A stretch of DNA of 64,000 nt from Mycobacterium sp. 236(2023) (GTDB lineage: Bacteria > Actinomycetota > Actinomycetes > Mycobacteriales > Mycobacteriaceae): NCBI RefSeq assembly GCF_029623955.1, contig NZ_JARSBP010000003.1:930001-994000 (forward strand), written 5' to 3'. Below are positions 63,368 to 64,000 of the stretch, one piece after another. The notes under the pieces were generated by a model, which did no database searches, was not told where the DNA came from, and saw nothing but the letters and a program-made list of their open reading frames with translations. Position numbers and translations under genes: made by a program. Numbering within the stretch: position 1 is the first letter of the stretch; the number at the start of each line of letters is the position of its first letter.

Positions 63368-64000
63368 GTGACCGTCAAGAAGAAATTTCGCGCAGCGGCG
63401 GCCGCCGGCTTGGCGCTGTCGCTAGTCGTCGGCTGCGGTGGCGGCGGCGATTCGGCGCAAAGCGGTGATGGGCAGGTGATCCGCTTCGCGTTCGCCCCCG
63501 ACCCCGTGTGGGATCTGCTCACCGACTCCGGAGAGCTCGCCAAGTGGGAGGAGGAGAACAACGTCAAGATCGAGACCAGCACGACGTGGGACGAGTTCAC
63601 CTACTTCGCAGGCGGCCACGGCGACATCGTGTCGATGTCCACCCAGGAGACCCCGGTGCTGGAGCAGGAGACCGGCATCAAGACCGTCACGTTCGGCAAG
63701 TACAACTACCAGCGCGTGCCGTTGCTCAAGCGGGCAGGCGATCCGTACGAGACGCTCGAGGACATCCCGAAGGGCTCCAAGATCTGCGTGTCGGGTCCCA
63801 CGTCGAACACCGCGTTCTGGACCGTGCTGGCCAAGCAGATGCACAACCTGGACTACCGCGTCGGTGGCGGCGACTTCCAGCTGATCGTCAACGACCACTT
63901 CGTCAACCCGACCAACCTTCTGCGTGGCGACTGCGAGGCAGCTGCCGTGATCCCCGAGGCAGCGGTTCCGCAGCTGCGCAAGGGTGAGCTCGAGATCATG
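63368..64000 (+). CDS. ABC transporter substrate-binding lipoprotein (NitT/TauT-like), partial
   Basis: The first 211 residues are visible; the gene runs off the right edge. A signal peptide ends in the lipobox VVGC (Cys23). The mature part (RFAFAPDPVWDLL, then GHGDIVSMSTQETPVLE and FVNPTNLLRGDCEAAAVIP) looks like a nitrate/sulfonate/thiamine-precursor-type binding protein. It should be followed by permease and ATPase genes. GCAGGAGGAG lies before the GTG. It probably imports the substrate of the divergent monooxygenase operon. Confidence 0.85.
   Translation, partial: MTVKKKFRAAAAAGLALSLVVGCGGGGDSAQSGDGQVIRFAFAPDPVWDLLTDSGELAKWEEENNVKIETSTTWDEFTYFAGGHGDIVSMSTQETPVLEQETGIKTVTFGKYNYQRVPLLKRAGDPYETLEDIPKGSKICVSGPTSNTAFWTVLAKQMHNLDYRVGGGDFQLIVNDHFVNPTNLLRGDCEAAAVIPEAAVPQLRKGELEIM

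Overview
The window is high-GC actinobacterial DNA and almost certainly comes from a fast-growing Mycobacterium (Mycolicibacterium). The evidence is a complete mce lipid-import operon, a PGRS-type glycine-rich protein, an MmpL transporter, an MCR/SDR lipid gene set, a KstR-type operator, and many genes whose start codon lies 6-9 bases after a TAnnnT -10 box, the typical mycobacterial leaderless arrangement. I see no rRNA or tRNA gene, IS element, prophage or CRISPR array. No coding frame is visibly broken, and two genes run off the window ends. All comparisons with M. tuberculosis (Rv numbers) are from memory, not from a search.

Layout. 1-2.6 kb: a permuted papain-like protein (partial), a 53-aa membrane protein, a membrane-anchored class III nucleotide cyclase and a calycin-like protein. 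2.6-10.2 kb: an NCS1 permease plus an epoxide-hydrolase/SnoaL-like protein, a divergent TetR regulator, a 976-aa kinase-aminotransferase fusion translationally coupled to an alpha/beta hydrolase, then another TetR regulator and a VOC-fold protein. 10.3-21.0 kb: a ten-gene mce operon (yrbEA, yrbEB, mceA-F, two Mce-associated membrane proteins), mostly with 4-base or short overlaps. 21.1-27.8 kb: an SDR and a WS/DGAT-like protein sharing a mirror-image promoter, TetR plus carotenoid oxygenase (Rv0653c-Rv0654 type) with twin palindromic operators, DoxX, and a DUF3556 membrane protein behind a KstR box. 27.8-34.4 kb: FadR-type regulator, PE-less PGRS protein, a LuxE/LuxC-like acyl activation and reduction pair, and a CoA-transferase. 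34.5-44 kb: a beta-oxidation operon (thiolase, enoyl-CoA hydratase, acyl-CoA dehydrogenase), fasciclin protein, SDR-TetR pair, gamma-carbonic anhydrase-like protein, epimerase, CPBP protease and MFS exporter.

44-57.1 kb matches the M. tuberculosis Rv1142c-Rv1155 neighbourhood: enoyl-CoA hydratase, mcr, SDR, then a single intact mmpL13-type gene with its TetR and methyltransferase, a sirtuin, a short GntR regulator, an O-methyltransferase (here duplicated) and an F420/flavin split-barrel protein. Nitronate monooxygenase, a small protein, DoxX and DUF4436 are interspersed.

57.1-64 kb looks like an inducible catabolic island. It has a flavin-reductase/GntR fusion protein, a Gfo/Idh dehydrogenase, a PucR-type activator, a coupled alpha/beta hydrolase-carboxymuconolactone decarboxylase-luciferase-like monooxygenase operon, and a divergent lipoprotein of a NitT/TauT-type ABC importer. 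I infer uptake followed by flavin-dependent oxygenation, hydrolysis and oxidation of one small substrate, with the reductase domain supplying reduced flavin to the monooxygenase.

The most unusual items are the kinase-phospholyase-type fusion, the flavin reductase-regulator fusion, the LuxC/LuxE-like pair with no luciferase beside it, the PE-less PGRS protein, the KstR box overlapping a leaderless promoter, and related long stem-loops at gene 3' ends.
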